Of a stretch of 64,000 nt of DNA, positions 16,640 through 27,109 are shown piece by piece; position 1 is the first letter of the stretch, and each line of letters starts with the position of its first letter. A program made the translations under genes and the position numbers. Under the pieces are notes generated by a model, which saw nothing but the letters and a program-made list of their open reading frames with translations, was not told the DNA's origin and made no database searches. The DNA comes from Shewanella oncorhynchi (GTDB taxonomy: Bacteria; Pseudomonadota; Gammaproteobacteria; Enterobacterales; Shewanellaceae), in the NCBI RefSeq assembly GCF_012584455.1, contig NZ_JABAEB010000002.1, positions 186,001 to 250,000 on the forward strand, given 5' to 3'.

Positions 16640-17329
16640 CTAAATGCGTGTAGAGAAACGATAACCAGCGCCACGAACCGTTTGGATCAAGCGATCATGA
16701 CCAGACTCTTCAACGGCTTTACGAAGGCGTCTGATATGCACGTCAACGGTTCTGTCTTCAACATACACATTGGTGCCCCACACATTATCGAGCAGCTGTT
16801 CACGGCTGTAAACACGCTCAGGATGGGTCATGAAAAAGTGTAATAAACGAAATTCGGTTGGGCCCATATCTAATACAGTTTCACCCACACTCACCCTGTG
16901 ACTCACAGGGTCGAGCATTAAGCCCTGTACATCAATGGTTTCTTCTAAACGAGTCGGTGCACTGCGACGCAATACGGCTTTAATACGTGCGACCAGCTCT
17001 TTAGGGGAAAAAGGTTTAGTGATGTAATCATCGGCGCCAACTTCGAGGCCTTTGACTTTATCTTCCTCTTCACCGCGGGCGGTTAACATAATGATCGGAA
17101 TTTGGCGCGTAAACTCATCTTGCTTTAAGCGTTTCGCCAATTGAATACCACTTCCGCCAGGAAACATCCAATCCAATAAAATCAGATCGGGGTAAGGCTC
17201 CTTTAGCAGCGCAATGGCCGAATCAAAATCTTCCGCCGCAGAGGTTGTAAACCCATGCTGTTCCATTACAAAAGTCAGCATCTCGCGGATGGCCAACTCG
17301 TCTTCTACTATCAATATCCTTGCAGTCAT
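16640..17329 (-). CDS. phoB: Phosphate regulon response regulator PhoB
   Basis: The 229-residue protein has a receiver domain (VEDE acidic pocket, phospho-acceptor Asp in [10 protein letters not shown], the LTARG Thr region and the KPF lysine) and a C-terminal OmpR-type winged-helix domain ending [21 protein letters not shown] and the [11 protein letters not shown] recognition region are typical of PhoB. A GTG-started 10-residue extension to 17359 is possible, but [11 protein letters not shown] matches the conserved start. Neither has a clear ribosome site. It activates pstS and itself through Pho boxes. Confidence 0.95.
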   Translation of the reverse strand: MTARILIVEDELAIREMLTFVMEQHGFTTSAAEDFDSAIALLKEPYPDLILLDWMFPGGSGIQLAKRLKQDEFTRQIPIIMLTARGEEEDKVKGLEVGADDYITKPFSPKELVARIKAVLRRSAPTRLEETIDVQGLMLDPVSHRVSVGETVLDMGPTEFRLLHFFMTHPERVYSREQLLDNVWGTNVYVEDRTVDVHIRRLRKAVEESGHDRLIQTVRGAGYRFSTRI

Positions 17330-17469
17330 AAGTGATTTTCTGTCAGTGAATGTCAACACGGCTATTATTAGTCATTTTTATTACAGATTTATGAATAAGC
17401 ACGCCGCTTGAGCTATATAGTAGTAATATTTGTCATAATAAGTTTATATAACTGTTTGTTTATAGCAAT

Positions 17470-17494
17470 AAAAAAGGAGGCTATATGCCTCCTT
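17470..17494 (-). terminator. Terminator of the porin gene
   Basis: AAGGAGGC-TATAT-GCCTCCTT (17474-17494) is followed on the minus strand by six T. It starts 22 bp after the porin stop. Confidence 0.85.
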
Positions 17495-17515
17495 AATTGA
17501 GTTTTAATGCTGGAT

Positions 17516-18484
17516 TTAGAATTTGTGTTCTAAGCCAACACCAATGTATTTGTCATCATCTGTAGACGCTTCTAACGAGCGGTTCGTGTAGAAAGCGAAT
17601 AGTTTAGTTGGCTTACCTAAACTGTAGTCTGCACCTACCGACCATGAATCACCAAGTTCTTCCATATCTTGGAACTGAGCTTTTAAAGTAACAGCATCGA
17701 TATCATAGGCAGCGCTTAATAGATAGCCGTTAGCACTTTCTGCAGTGACTTCAACTGGCATCGACGTTGCAGAATCAAATTTATAGGTTTGCTCTTGTTG
17801 CTGGTACATACCACCCAGTTTAATACCGGCTAACTTAGCTTGTAAGCTGGCACGAACAATCTCATATCCAGACACATCAGAGTCATAAGCAAGAGATGCA
17901 TAAACGGGTGTTTTCTTCAGTTTCGCATCACCATACATGGCCGCTAAGCTAAAACCATCTTGAGCAAATTGACCTTTTACATCATTTCCTTCGGCAACAT
18001 AGGTAACACCAAATACAAAATCACCAAAGGAAGGCGTAAGGTAAGTCGCCGTTTGAGCAGCACGAACTTCACCCTTGAACAGCTTACCTAAGTCACCTGA
18101 AAGGTCGTTAAACTGATCAACATCACCTTGAGAAATTTTCAACAAGGTATCATTACGACCCACAGAGAACGAACCAAATGCGCCTTTCAAACCAACAAAT
18201 TGGTTACGTGCAGTAAAGTTATCGCTTGATGCTGCACCTGTATCAACTTGATATTCCACTGTGTAGAAAGCTTCCAGCGAGCTAGACAGCGCAAAATCAC
18301 CCTTCACACCAAAACGAGAAGCATTACTTTGAATAGTTGTTGTAGCATCACCTTTCTCATCATTTGATTGAGCAGTGACATTCAACTTACCATAAACAGT
18401 CAGTGGCTCAGCGGCATTAGCTGAAGCCAGAGTTGCAGAAGCTAGCGCAGAAGCAAGTAGAGTTTTACAAAAAACGTTCATCAT
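17516..18484 (-). CDS. Outer-membrane general porin (OmpC/Porin_4 type)
   Basis: The 322-residue product has a signal peptide (to ASANA, about residue 24), then repeated amphipathic beta strands with the porin start LTVYGKLNVTAQ, the loop-3 region FVGLKGAFGSFSVGRNDTLLK, and a C-terminal ending KYIGVGLEHKF with terminal Phe, required for BamA-assisted insertion. It forms a trimeric channel for small solutes. AAGGA lies 5 nt before the first ATG. It follows the phoBR operon in position; a role in phosphate uptake is possible, but no Pho box was seen upstream. Confidence 0.9.
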   Translation of the reverse strand: MMNVFCKTLLASALASATLASANAAEPLTVYGKLNVTAQSNDEKGDATTTIQSNASRFGVKGDFALSSSLEAFYTVEYQVDTGAASSDNFTARNQFVGLKGAFGSFSVGRNDTLLKISQGDVDQFNDLSGDLGKLFKGEVRAAQTATYLTPSFGDFVFGVTYVAEGNDVKGQFAQDGFSLAAMYGDAKLKKTPVYASLAYDSDVSGYEIVRASLQAKLAGIKLGGMYQQQEQTYKFDSATSMPVEVTAESANGYLLSAAYDIDAVTLKAQFQDMEELGDSWSVGADYSLGKPTKLFAFYTNRSLEASTDDDKYIGVGLEHKF

Positions 18485-18775
18485 TTAATCCTTTCGACGT
18501 TATGTTCGTCTTGGTTATTGGTTTGGAACGACCGAAAGTTTGCAATGAATGTGTTTCAATTTTATTTCAATTGTGACCATTAACGTTGGCGAGCAAAAAA
18601 GCTGACGTGAAGCCAGGCACAAAACCCAGTAAAAATGCAGGCTGCAGCTAAGCTAATTATTATGTTACAGTTTAATGAATTCTGATCTTCCGTTAAAAAT
18701 CAGCTATTGAACACAGGTTTACCCCGTCCAAACTATGCCGTAAACTGCCACTTTAATTTTCAATGGGCGCCTCTT

Positions 18776-19690
18776 ATGTGGTTTAAAAATCTTACTCTTT
18801 ATCGTTTCAATAAACCTTTTGCCGTCGAAACCGAAGCGCTAGAAACTGCGTTGGCCGATTTCACTTTCTCCCCCTGCTCAAGCCAAGATGTCAGTAAATT
18901 TGGTTTCTCAAATGCGTTAGGCAAAAAAGGCAGTTCTTTGGTCCATAGCGCTGACAATCGCCATCTGATCTGCGTGACTAAAGAAGAGAAAATTCTGCCA
19001 GGCCAAGTCATCAAAGAAGCCTTAGAAGAAAAAGTGGCTCTCATTGAAGATGAAGAAAATCGTAAACTGGCGAAAAAAGAAAAAGATGCGCTAAAAGATG
19101 AAATCATCACTAGCCTACTGCCACGCGCTTTTTCGCGTCGAAGCCAAACCCACGCCTTGATTTTGCCTGAGCTAGAAATGATCCTCGTTGATAGTTCAAG
19201 TGCCACTAAGGCCGAAGAATTATTAGCGTTATTACGTAAAGCTCTCGGCAGTTTACCTGTGATCCCACTGAGCTTTAAAGCGCCAGTCGAATCCAATTTA
19301 ACTGAATGGTTAAAACTTGGCAGCGCACCATTACCCTTTGAAATGCAAGACGAAGCCGAGCTAAAATCTGAAGCTGATGAAGGCGGAATTGTGCGCTTTA
19401 AGCAGCAGGATTTGAAAGAAGACGAAGTGTTAGCTCACTTAGCTACAGGTAAGCAAGTACACAAGTTAGCGCTGCATTTCGGCCAATCGATTGCACTATT
19501 ATTGCAATCAGATGCTAGCGTGAAGCGCCTTAAATTCTCTGAAGAATTTAGAGCTGGGAACGATGAAGTCGGCACTGACGATCCTATGGCTCGTTTAGAT
19601 GCAGACTTTGCCCTAATGGGCAGCGAGTTAGTCGCCTTGATGCATGCACTCGTGGCCGCCCTTGGTGGACTCGAAGACGCACAAGTTTAA
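18776..19690 (+). CDS. rdgC: Recombination-associated protein RdgC
   Basis: From the ATG at 18776 the product [15 protein letters not shown]... has 304 residues, against 303 in E. coli. It covers the whole RdgC family sequence, including the central charged region and the [19 protein letters not shown] end. RdgC forms a DNA-encircling dimer that limits RecA loading. The frame is open upstream to 18707, but that 23-residue extension is not part of the family. It is monocistronic, convergent with the M61 peptidase gene. Confidence 0.95.
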   Translation: MWFKNLTLYRFNKPFAVETEALETALADFTFSPCSSQDVSKFGFSNALGKKGSSLVHSADNRHLICVTKEEKILPGQVIKEALEEKVALIEDEENRKLAKKEKDALKDEIITSLLPRAFSRRSQTHALILPELEMILVDSSSATKAEELLALLRKALGSLPVIPLSFKAPVESNLTEWLKLGSAPLPFEMQDEAELKSEADEGGIVRFKQQDLKEDEVLAHLATGKQVHKLALHFGQSIALLLQSDASVKRLKFSEEFRAGNDEVGTDDPMARLDADFALMGSELVALMHALVAALGGLEDAQV

Positions 19691-19753
19691 GCAAAACTCG
19701 TTAAGCAGACGAGAGCTACGACTCGCTTGTTAGACTGAGCCGTACAAGATAAG

Positions 19754-19791
19754 AAAAGGCGCCCCATCAAAATAATGGTTGCGCCTTTTTT
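19754..19791. terminator. Bidirectional terminator between rdgC and the M61 peptidase gene
   Basis: AAAAGGCGC at 19754-19762 pairs with GCGCCTTTTTT from 19781. The tails suit both directions. Confidence 0.75.
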
Positions 19792-19860
19792 ATGACGATT
19801 TTACTTAAGGTGGTTTTAAGACAAAGGCATTTAGATGCTAAAGATGAAGCCCTAACCACA

Positions 19861-21672
19861 TTAAGCTTTAGTTGCTAACTCGCCTTTATTGTCAAACGGC
19901 CAATCAATGCCTAACCAAGTCTTGAAGAAAGCTTTTTGCTGTTTAGTCGCTTTTGCATCCCCCTTGAGCACTAGCTTACCGCTTTGCTGCTCGCCAAGGA
20001 TGAGCTGTACTTGCTTGATTTTATCGTTGCTAAATAATATCACCTCTACACTATCGCCAACCTTAAAGTCTTTGATGCGCTTATAGAAACCCGCAGCAGT
20101 CACCTTGAGACCATTAATCGCTAATACTTCATCCCCCGCAACTATGCCCGCTTGCCAAGCAGGACCATTACGCAACACTTGGTCTAACACTAAAGAGCCA
20201 TGGGTGCTGCTCAAGGTCATTCCCGCAAATGCCTCAGCTTTTGAATCTTTACCATAGGACAGATTTAACCCAGCCTGTGATAATAATTCTGGGAAATCTA
20301 AACTCATGGGACTATTCACGTTTGCCTGCCACCAAGGTGCATAATCTTTGCCGGATAAGTCTTTAAGAATGTACTGAACATCACTAACACCATAGCCTTT
20401 TGGTACGCGATGTTCTTGATATAAACGACGGTGCACATCGCGATATGAATACTTAAGTTCGGAGTCTTGCAGTAATGAAAAATCTAAGGCTAAAGAGGTT
20501 AAGTAACCCTCTGAGTAAATATTTACACTGTGGTTAATAGCATAATCGCCACCGATACTGCTCCACTCCCCTGCACTCGCCTCTGCCACAGATTGAGTTT
20601 CACGACCCGGATTGAGTTGGTTTTTCTCGACGCGCTTGGCTAAATCTTCAAGGAACTCTTTAACTGTTATGACTCCAGCCCGCAACAGCAACTGATCTTG
20701 AAAATAACTGGTAGAACCTTCAGCCATCCACAGTAATTCCGTCATATTTTCATGTTGATAATCATAGGGAACTAATCCCTCGGGGCGATAAGCCTTCACG
20801 TTCCAGGTATGGATAAACTCATGGGATGCAGTGCTAATAAAGCGCACGTAGTCCTTGCGTTCACGGAAACTAAAGCGCGGCAGTTGAATGACAGTAGAGT
20901 TTAAATGTTCTGTCGCGCCACTGGCACCACTCGTTGCATGCACCATATACACGTAACGATCAAAAGGATAATCATCCCAAATCACCTTAGCTTGACCGCT
21001 TAAGGCTTTAAGATCTTTTACTATTTTATCCGTGTCATAGTTACCTTCCCCCCAAAACACCAATTCATAGTTTTTACCATTAGCACTAAATTGTTTATGA
21101 GTACTCACACCAGTTTCAATCGGGGAGTCGATCAACACATCATAATTAGGGGCAATAAAGGAATGAGCGGCCTTACCCGATGACATCCCAGAGTAACTTT
21201 GCCAATTTTTAGGCACTTTTAATTCTACGGATATTGGTTCAGAGCGAAATTGCGGACTGTACATGAACACACCGCTAGCATCCAAATAGGCATGGCTCGC
21301 GTCAATATGGCGCACCCTTTGGCCTAATTCATTAGCGTACAATTGATAACTGACAGTAACACGGGTTGGCTGCGTGAGCGCCACTTGCCATTCACCGCTC
21401 GCGGTGCGTTTCCATTGCAGTTCATGACCTTGACTATCTTTAGCACTAAATAAGCGCACACCATCGGCCAAAGGTAATACTTGATATTTGCCCGTCCGCC
21501 ACACAGGGAGATTCACCGTAAAATCGTTCGTCTTCACTTCAGGAAAAGTGACACTCACTTGGGCAATATGGTGTTCGGGTTTAATAAGGTCGATTTGGTA
21601 TTTCACATCGGCCAATACTTGACCCGAAAATAATGCGCTCAATATCAAGATTGATAGTCTGTTGGGTTTCAC
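19861..21672 (-). CDS. M61-family metallopeptidase with PDZ domain, exported
   Basis: A signal peptide (to about residue 21, LADVK) precedes an N-terminal beta domain, a catalytic domain with the M61 zinc motif HEFIHTWN and the downstream Glu in LLWMAEGSTSYF, and a C-terminal PDZ domain (about 480-570; GPAWQAGIVAGDEVLAING). The family contains glycyl aminopeptidases; this one probably acts in the periplasm on peptides. The start is a GTG at 21672 with AAGGA upstream. The last 30 residues after the PDZ are not typed. Confidence 0.92.
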   Translation of the reverse strand: MKPNRLSILILSALFSGQVLADVKYQIDLIKPEHHIAQVSVTFPEVKTNDFTVNLPVWRTGKYQVLPLADGVRLFSAKDSQGHELQWKRTASGEWQVALTQPTRVTVSYQLYANELGQRVRHIDASHAYLDASGVFMYSPQFRSEPISVELKVPKNWQSYSGMSSGKAAHSFIAPNYDVLIDSPIETGVSTHKQFSANGKNYELVFWGEGNYDTDKIVKDLKALSGQAKVIWDDYPFDRYVYMVHATSGASGATEHLNSTVIQLPRFSFRERKDYVRFISTASHEFIHTWNVKAYRPEGLVPYDYQHENMTELLWMAEGSTSYFQDQLLLRAGVITVKEFLEDLAKRVEKNQLNPGRETQSVAEASAGEWSSIGGDYAINHSVNIYSEGYLTSLALDFSLLQDSELKYSYRDVHRRLYQEHRVPKGYGVSDVQYILKDLSGKDYAPWWQANVNSPMSLDFPELLSQAGLNLSYGKDSKAEAFAGMTLSSTHGSLVLDQVLRNGPAWQAGIVAGDEVLAINGLKVTAAGFYKRIKDFKVGDSVEVILFSNDKIKQVQLILGEQQSGKLVLKGDAKATKQQKAFFKTWLGIDWPFDNKGELATKA

Positions 21673-21806
21673 TCTTGCTTCCTTCTGTTATTATGCTTCT
21701 TATGATTTTTCCAAGTATAACAAGTCGATGTAGCATCCTCATTAGGCGCTAACAAAAGCTAACAAAATAAGTTCCTTGACTAAAGGAATGAGGAATCACA
21801 GTTCAA

Positions 21807-23969
21807 ATGCAAAAACTCACGGTTATTTTATTTACTCTGTTGCTGTCACTGCCTTTTACAGTCCAAAGCCGAGATCTCGAAGCGGATGAGGTTGAGTTAA
21901 GAGAATCACCGCAGCAAATGTATGATGCGCTCAACAAAACAATTTCCTTTCCCCTCGCTTTTCAAAACCGTGACCAATTTGAGCGCGCAGCCCAAGAGCA
22001 AGGCTACAATCCACTCGAATTTGAACAGATTTTGTATTTACTGGCCCGCCTCAATATGGAGCCAAACGTTAAAACCAAGGTCGATTTTCAAAACGCAAAA
22101 AGCTTGATTGAACTCCTATCGACTGCGGCGCAATCGCCCTACGAACTTGCCATGGTCGCCATGTTAAATGGCCGTTACCTTGGCCGTACTGAACAGAAAT
22201 ATCAAGAAGCGATTGGTCTTTATAATGAAGCGCTCACCCGCATCAACGACAGCTATGACATCGAAACATTAATTCTTAAACACAATATTCATGAACATCT
22301 AGGTGGCTTACATTTATTGATCCGCCAAGAAGTGCCCGCACTGATGCACTTCCACACATACCGCGACATTGCCTATAAACTCAGAAACGATTACTTAATC
22401 GCGGCGGCTGAAGCGAGGCTTGGCTTTTATTACAATTTTAATCAGCAGCTTACAAAATCACTACAGCATTATAGTGAAGCGATTCGGATCTCCAATCGTT
22501 CTAATTACCCTTCAATGAAAACCAATCTGCAATTGCAACTTTCTAAGGTATACCGTGACTTAAAGCAGTGGGATGAAGCGCTTAAAAATGCTCATGAAGC
22601 CGCGGCTGGCTTTAAAAAAATGGGCAATGACACTTATCTTTCAAGTTGTATGACAGTGATCGCTATGGTCTATGGCGAACAAGGGGATTGGCATAAAGCG
22701 ATTGATTACTACCTAAATGCCCAGCAATTAGATGCAAAACGCGGTAACTACATCGCACAGGGGCTTAATTTCCATAATTTAGGACAAGCCTACTCAAATA
22801 TTAAAGACAATGTTAACGCCCTAAAATATTTACTGATGGCCAATCAAATATTCAAAGAAAAACAAAGCCATCACTATCAAGTTTATAACGAACTCTTAAT
22901 TGGTGAAATCGCCCAAACCAACCAAGATTGGCCGCTGATGATGGCCCATGCCGATATCGCATTAGCACTCGCGGTCGATTTAAAACTGGTCGATGAACAA
23001 AAATCCGCACTCACCCTTATCGCCTCGGCGGCGCAAAAATTAGGTGAATTATCAAAAACCATCGATGCCCAAGCCCGTATCATTGAGCTAAGCAAAAAGC
23101 CAGCGGAGACAGATAAAGACTCACCTGTGTCGGCCTCTGCCCTTGCAGAGCAACAGCTAAAACTTGAGCTCAACATGCTACAGGGAAAACTCGTTGAGAC
23201 AGTGAAAGAAAGCAACAACACTCACACGCTACTGCTCATTTGCAGCCTTATTGCCGGACTCTTGCTGCTCGTGATTATTTTCATGCTACAAAATCGCCGC
23301 AAAATAACGGCTAAAAACGCGGCATTAACTCAATTAACGCTACAGGAACCCTTCACTCACAATTTAGGGTATGCCGCATTATTAGCGCACTTAAGCCATA
23401 ATCAAAGTCAGGAATCCACAACGGCACTCGCGATTATCGCCTTCCCCACCCAACTTACGGCGGATCTGGACTATGGCCAATATTTTAGTGATGCAGTAAC
23501 AGCGCAAATTGCCAATCATCTAACGGATGCACTCGCAGCATCTGTTTATGTGGTACGCCAAGGGGTATTTGCAGTTCGGTTCACGCAACCTATTGAGCCG
23601 ACACAAATACTCAGCCAAGTACGCCTGAAACTCGATCAACAGCAAATCACACATCATTTCCGTCTTGGCTTTGCGCATTTGCCACTTTTAGCGAAATCAG
23701 AAATTAAAATGGCCGCGAAATTAAAATTTGAAACAGTGCAGATGGCGCTTGCCTGTGCCCGTAGTTTAGGTGGTAATAACGACTATTATGTCGCTCTCAG
23801 AGCCCTCGACTTTGTTCCTTTGAGCTTATTTGCAAACCCGTTATTTTTGCACCTTGAAAAAGGCATTGAGCGTGGATTAATCAGATTAGAGACCAACGGC
23901 AATAAAGAGGATATTCGCTGGCCTTGCTGGGAAAATAACCAAGATAGGCAATTACTGGAAAATATTTGA
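21807..23969 (+). CDS. TPR-containing membrane protein with degenerate GGDEF-like C-terminal domain
   Basis: The order is: signal peptide (about 1-21); TPR-like helical pairs (about 130-430, for example NHNLGQAYSNIKDNVNALKYL-type repeats); a coiled-coil stretch; one membrane span (about 473-493, LLLICSLIAGLLLLVIIFML); then a 210-residue cytoplasmic domain. That domain has the strand pattern of a GGDEF fold, with VYVVRQGVFAVRF where the active-site loop should be and a closing helix ALACARSLGGN, but no GGDEF residues. I infer an inactive cyclic-di-GMP-type domain acting in signalling. An active GGDEF enzyme follows 151 bp downstream on the same strand. Confidence 0.75.
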   Translation: MQKLTVILFTLLLSLPFTVQSRDLEADEVELRESPQQMYDALNKTISFPLAFQNRDQFERAAQEQGYNPLEFEQILYLLARLNMEPNVKTKVDFQNAKSLIELLSTAAQSPYELAMVAMLNGRYLGRTEQKYQEAIGLYNEALTRINDSYDIETLILKHNIHEHLGGLHLLIRQEVPALMHFHTYRDIAYKLRNDYLIAAAEARLGFYYNFNQQLTKSLQHYSEAIRISNRSNYPSMKTNLQLQLSKVYRDLKQWDEALKNAHEAAAGFKKMGNDTYLSSCMTVIAMVYGEQGDWHKAIDYYLNAQQLDAKRGNYIAQGLNFHNLGQAYSNIKDNVNALKYLLMANQIFKEKQSHHYQVYNELLIGEIAQTNQDWPLMMAHADIALALAVDLKLVDEQKSALTLIASAAQKLGELSKTIDAQARIIELSKKPAETDKDSPVSASALAEQQLKLELNMLQGKLVETVKESNNTHTLLLICSLIAGLLLLVIIFMLQNRRKITAKNAALTQLTLQEPFTHNLGYAALLAHLSHNQSQESTTALAIIAFPTQLTADLDYGQYFSDAVTAQIANHLTDALAASVYVVRQGVFAVRFTQPIEPTQILSQVRLKLDQQQITHHFRLGFAHLPLLAKSEIKMAAKLKFETVQMALACARSLGGNNDYYVALRALDFVPLSLFANPLFLHLEKGIERGLIRLETNGNKEDIRWPCWENNQDRQLLENI

Positions 23970-24120
23970 TCAATATCGGTAATTAATCACAGAGTCACTG
24001 GTAAATCGCATTTGCACTCTACGCCCAGTGTTATAACATTAGTATCATATGAGTTAACAGCTAATCTGGACATAGGATTGTCATGTTTTTTAGCCTTGCA
24101 GAGTTAGGACAATACTCAGG

Positions 24121-25677
24121 ATGAAGGATTCAAGCGCTACAGTTTCACAACTTGCCTTGCTGCAACAGAAACTCCATTCGGCCAAACTTGCCCTTGATGA
24201 AGTTAATGAAGATAGAAATGCAAAGTTACAGACATTACTCCAATTTATTGGTCACTTAAGCCTCGCCTGTAAAGGGCAAAATCTTGAGCTGGATAATAAA
24301 CTCGCCAAACTTCGCCATAACTTAAATACGTTTGAGCGAGTCGATGAGGCATTGCCAGAATTAGTTGATGTCGAGCGCCTGCTAAAAGGCCAATATCACC
24401 ATGTGATGGTACAACTCGAAGAGAGTCGTACGGGTTTGTCACAGGTGATCCGTCAGATCCAACGCGTTAACTCAGCACCTGAAAAACTCAAAAAAGAAGT
24501 CAATTACTTCAAGCAAGATCTGGCTAAACCTTTTCATACCGTGTGGGAATATATACCTAAAGTTAAGCAAATCATTGGCTTCTACGAAACCATATTACAG
24601 CTACAATTTAGCGAATCTGAAAAACTTGATGTCTTACCAAAACACAGGCAACTAGCCCATGAGCTGGCGCAGATGATTTCGGAAATCGAGTTTCGTAAAG
24701 ATCAACGTGACCAAGTATTAGTGATCAAAGAAGTACTCTCTTCTGAAATTGAAGTTGATAGCTTGCTCGAAGCCTACCAAACCATTTTAGCGTTATTGCT
24801 TGATAACATCGCCCGCGAGAAATCGGCATCCCAAGAGTTTTTGTTTGCTCTAAATGATGCCTTAGCCGCAGTGCGTGAAGTGGTCAGTGAATCTTACAAC
24901 CACAATCAACGCAGCTTCCAACTCAAGACCCAGTTGAATCGTGAGATCAACACCCGCGTCGATAACGCCGGTGAAATCATTATCGATGTGGAAGATGTCG
25001 TCGATCTTAAAGCCCAATTGACTGAGCAACTTAACTCCATTCGTTCGGCATTGGCCCGTAAAGAAGCCTTAGAGCAAAGAGAACAAGCCCTGCTGCGCAA
25101 GTCGATGGAGACAATGCGCAAAGAGCTTAATGAGTTAAGTAGTGAGGCTAACACCTACAAAGAGCGTTTGTTTGAACAACAAAAACTCAACTTACTCGAC
25201 AGCTTAACTCAATTGCCTAACCGTGCAGCATTAGAAGAGCGCATGGAGCTAGAATACCGTAACTATCAACGACATAAGTCCCCGTTATGGGTTGCCGTTG
25301 CCGATATCGATCACTTCAAAACCATCAACGACAGTTTTGGCCACAGCACAGGTGATAAAACCTTGCAAGTTATAGCAATGGCATTGAAAAACTCCCTGCG
25401 AGATACAGAATTTGTAGCCCGCTATGGCGGCGAAGAATTTGTACTGCTATTACCTGATGTGGCCCCTGCTGATATCGCTCAACTTTTAAACAGAGTGCGC
25501 GAGAAAGTAAAAAATATTCCATTTAAATTTAAAAATCAGAGAATTACAGTTACAGTATCTATAGGGGCTGCGCAAGTTATGGGAAGTGAACTCATACATG
25601 AGACCTTTGAACGCGCCGATGCAGCACTCTACAAAGCGAAACACGAAAGCAGAGACAGGGTTGTGATTGACGTATAA
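24121..25677 (+). CDS. Cytoplasmic diguanylate cyclase with N-terminal coiled-coil
   Basis: No signal peptide or membrane span. The first 345 residues are almost entirely helical with heptad-like patterning, ending in a long coiled coil. The C-terminal 170 residues are a complete GGDEF domain (DSLTQLPNRAALEERM, VAVADIDHFKTINDSFGH, RYGGEEF, ADAALYKAKHESRD). The active site GGEEF is intact, so it should synthesise cyclic di-GMP. The inhibitory site is altered: RDTE replaces RxxD ahead of the active site, suggesting weaker product inhibition. It is next to the TPR/degenerate-GGDEF protein; a partnership is plausible but unproven. Confidence 0.9.
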   Translation: MKDSSATVSQLALLQQKLHSAKLALDEVNEDRNAKLQTLLQFIGHLSLACKGQNLELDNKLAKLRHNLNTFERVDEALPELVDVERLLKGQYHHVMVQLEESRTGLSQVIRQIQRVNSAPEKLKKEVNYFKQDLAKPFHTVWEYIPKVKQIIGFYETILQLQFSESEKLDVLPKHRQLAHELAQMISEIEFRKDQRDQVLVIKEVLSSEIEVDSLLEAYQTILALLLDNIAREKSASQEFLFALNDALAAVREVVSESYNHNQRSFQLKTQLNREINTRVDNAGEIIIDVEDVVDLKAQLTEQLNSIRSALARKEALEQREQALLRKSMETMRKELNELSSEANTYKERLFEQQKLNLLDSLTQLPNRAALEERMELEYRNYQRHKSPLWVAVADIDHFKTINDSFGHSTGDKTLQVIAMALKNSLRDTEFVARYGGEEFVLLLPDVAPADIAQLLNRVREKVKNIPFKFKNQRITVTVSIGAAQVMGSELIHETFERADAALYKAKHESRDRVVIDV

Positions 25678-25733
25678 TTAAGCCCCACTATACGCCTCCT
25701 CTAATCACTCCTGTCATGACGAAGGAGTGGTAA

Positions 25734-27089
25734 ATGATAGTAAAAGTCAGCCCAAAAGGCAGCATGGATCAGCTTTCGCAACTTGAAGTTGATCGACTCA
25801 AAAATAGTGCCAAAAGTGCCCTATACCAACTGTACCGCAACTGCTCCTTAGCAGTGCTTGCCGCGGGTTTAAAAACCGACAACTCTAAAGCCCTATTCGA
25901 GCAATACCATGATTTCGACATCAACGTTCTACAACGGGAGCGCGGTGTAAAATTAGAACTGATCAATCCCCCCGAACAAGCCTTTGTCGATGGTCAAATT
26001 ATCACGGGAATTCAAGAGCACCTGTTCTCTGTCTTACGCGATATCCTTTATATCAGTGATAGATATGACTCACTAAAACACATTAATCTGACCAATGCCC
26101 ACCATATCACCAATGTGGTGTTTGATATTCTGCGTAATGCGCGGGCGATAGCACCGATGAAAGACCCTAATGTGGTCGTCTGTTGGGGCGGACACAGTAT
26201 TAATGCCATCGAATACCAGTACACACGCGAGGTAGGTTATCAACTAGGCCTGAGGGAATTAGATATTTGTACAGGCTGTGGTCCTGGCGCGATGGAAGGT
26301 CCGATGAAAGGTGCGGCCATAGGCCATGCCAAACAACGGATTAAAAATGCACGATATATTGGTTTAACTGAACCAAGTATTATTGCCGCCGAGCCACCGA
26401 ATCAAATTGTCAATGAACTGGTGATCTTACCCGATATTGAAAAGCGCCTCGAAGCTTTCGTGCGCTTAGGCCACGGCATTATTATCTTCCCTGGCGGTGC
26501 TGGCACGGCTGAAGAATTGCTCTATATATTGGGTATTTTACTTAACGAAGAAAACCAACAAACGCCTTTCCCCCTGATACTCACAGGCCCAACGGAGAGC
26601 GCAGATTACTTCATTAAGATTGATGAGTTTATTGCCTCAACCTTAGGACCCGAAGCTCAGAAAAAGTACCAAATTATCATTGATAATCCCACTGAAGTGG
26701 CACGCATCATGAAGCAAGGAATGGAGCAAGTAAAAGCCTATCGCCGCTCAACGGGTGATGCTTACCAATATCAGTGGGCACTGAAGATTGAGTCTGAGTT
26801 TCAGTTACCTTTTATCCCAAGCCACGAAGTGATGGCAAACTTAGATCTACACTTCCAAACCAATAAAGCCGAACTTGCCGCCAACCTTCGTAAAGCGTTT
26901 TCAGGTATAGTGGCGGGTAACGTCAAGTCGGAAACAATCAAGCACATAGAGCGTGATGGACCCTTCCAATTAAAAGGCGATCCTAAGCTCATGGATATGA
27001 TGGATAAACTCTTAAGTGCATTTGTACAGCAACAAAGAATGAAGCTTCCAGGAAGCGCCTATATTCCTTGCTATCAAATAGTGAAATAG
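25734..27089 (+). CDS. ppnN: Pyrimidine/purine nucleotide 5'-monophosphate nucleosidase PpnN
   Basis: The 451-residue protein is full length for PpnN (YgdH). The central LOG-type domain holds [12 protein letters not shown] and the [16 protein letters not shown] phosphate/ribose loop, flanked by the family's N- and C-terminal domains. The enzyme cleaves nucleoside monophosphates to base plus ribose-5-phosphate and is stimulated by (p)ppGpp, tuning the stringent response. GAAGGAG stands 7 nt before the ATG. It is followed after 20 bp by xni, as in many gammaproteobacteria. Confidence 0.95.
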   Translation: MIVKVSPKGSMDQLSQLEVDRLKNSAKSALYQLYRNCSLAVLAAGLKTDNSKALFEQYHDFDINVLQRERGVKLELINPPEQAFVDGQIITGIQEHLFSVLRDILYISDRYDSLKHINLTNAHHITNVVFDILRNARAIAPMKDPNVVVCWGGHSINAIEYQYTREVGYQLGLRELDICTGCGPGAMEGPMKGAAIGHAKQRIKNARYIGLTEPSIIAAEPPNQIVNELVILPDIEKRLEAFVRLGHGIIIFPGGAGTAEELLYILGILLNEENQQTPFPLILTGPTESADYFIKIDEFIASTLGPEAQKKYQIIIDNPTEVARIMKQGMEQVKAYRRSTGDAYQYQWALKIESEFQLPFIPSHEVMANLDLHFQTNKAELAANLRKAFSGIVAGNVKSETIKHIERDGPFQLKGDPKLMDMMDKLLSAFVQQQRMKLPGSAYIPCYQIVK

Positions 27090-27109
27090 AGAGCGAAGCA
27101 ACAACACCC

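Noticed and set aside
17341..17355. Two TGTCA repeats upstream of phoB, possible Pho box
   Set aside because: The spacing is 10 bp rather than 11 and the orientation is opposite to the gene.
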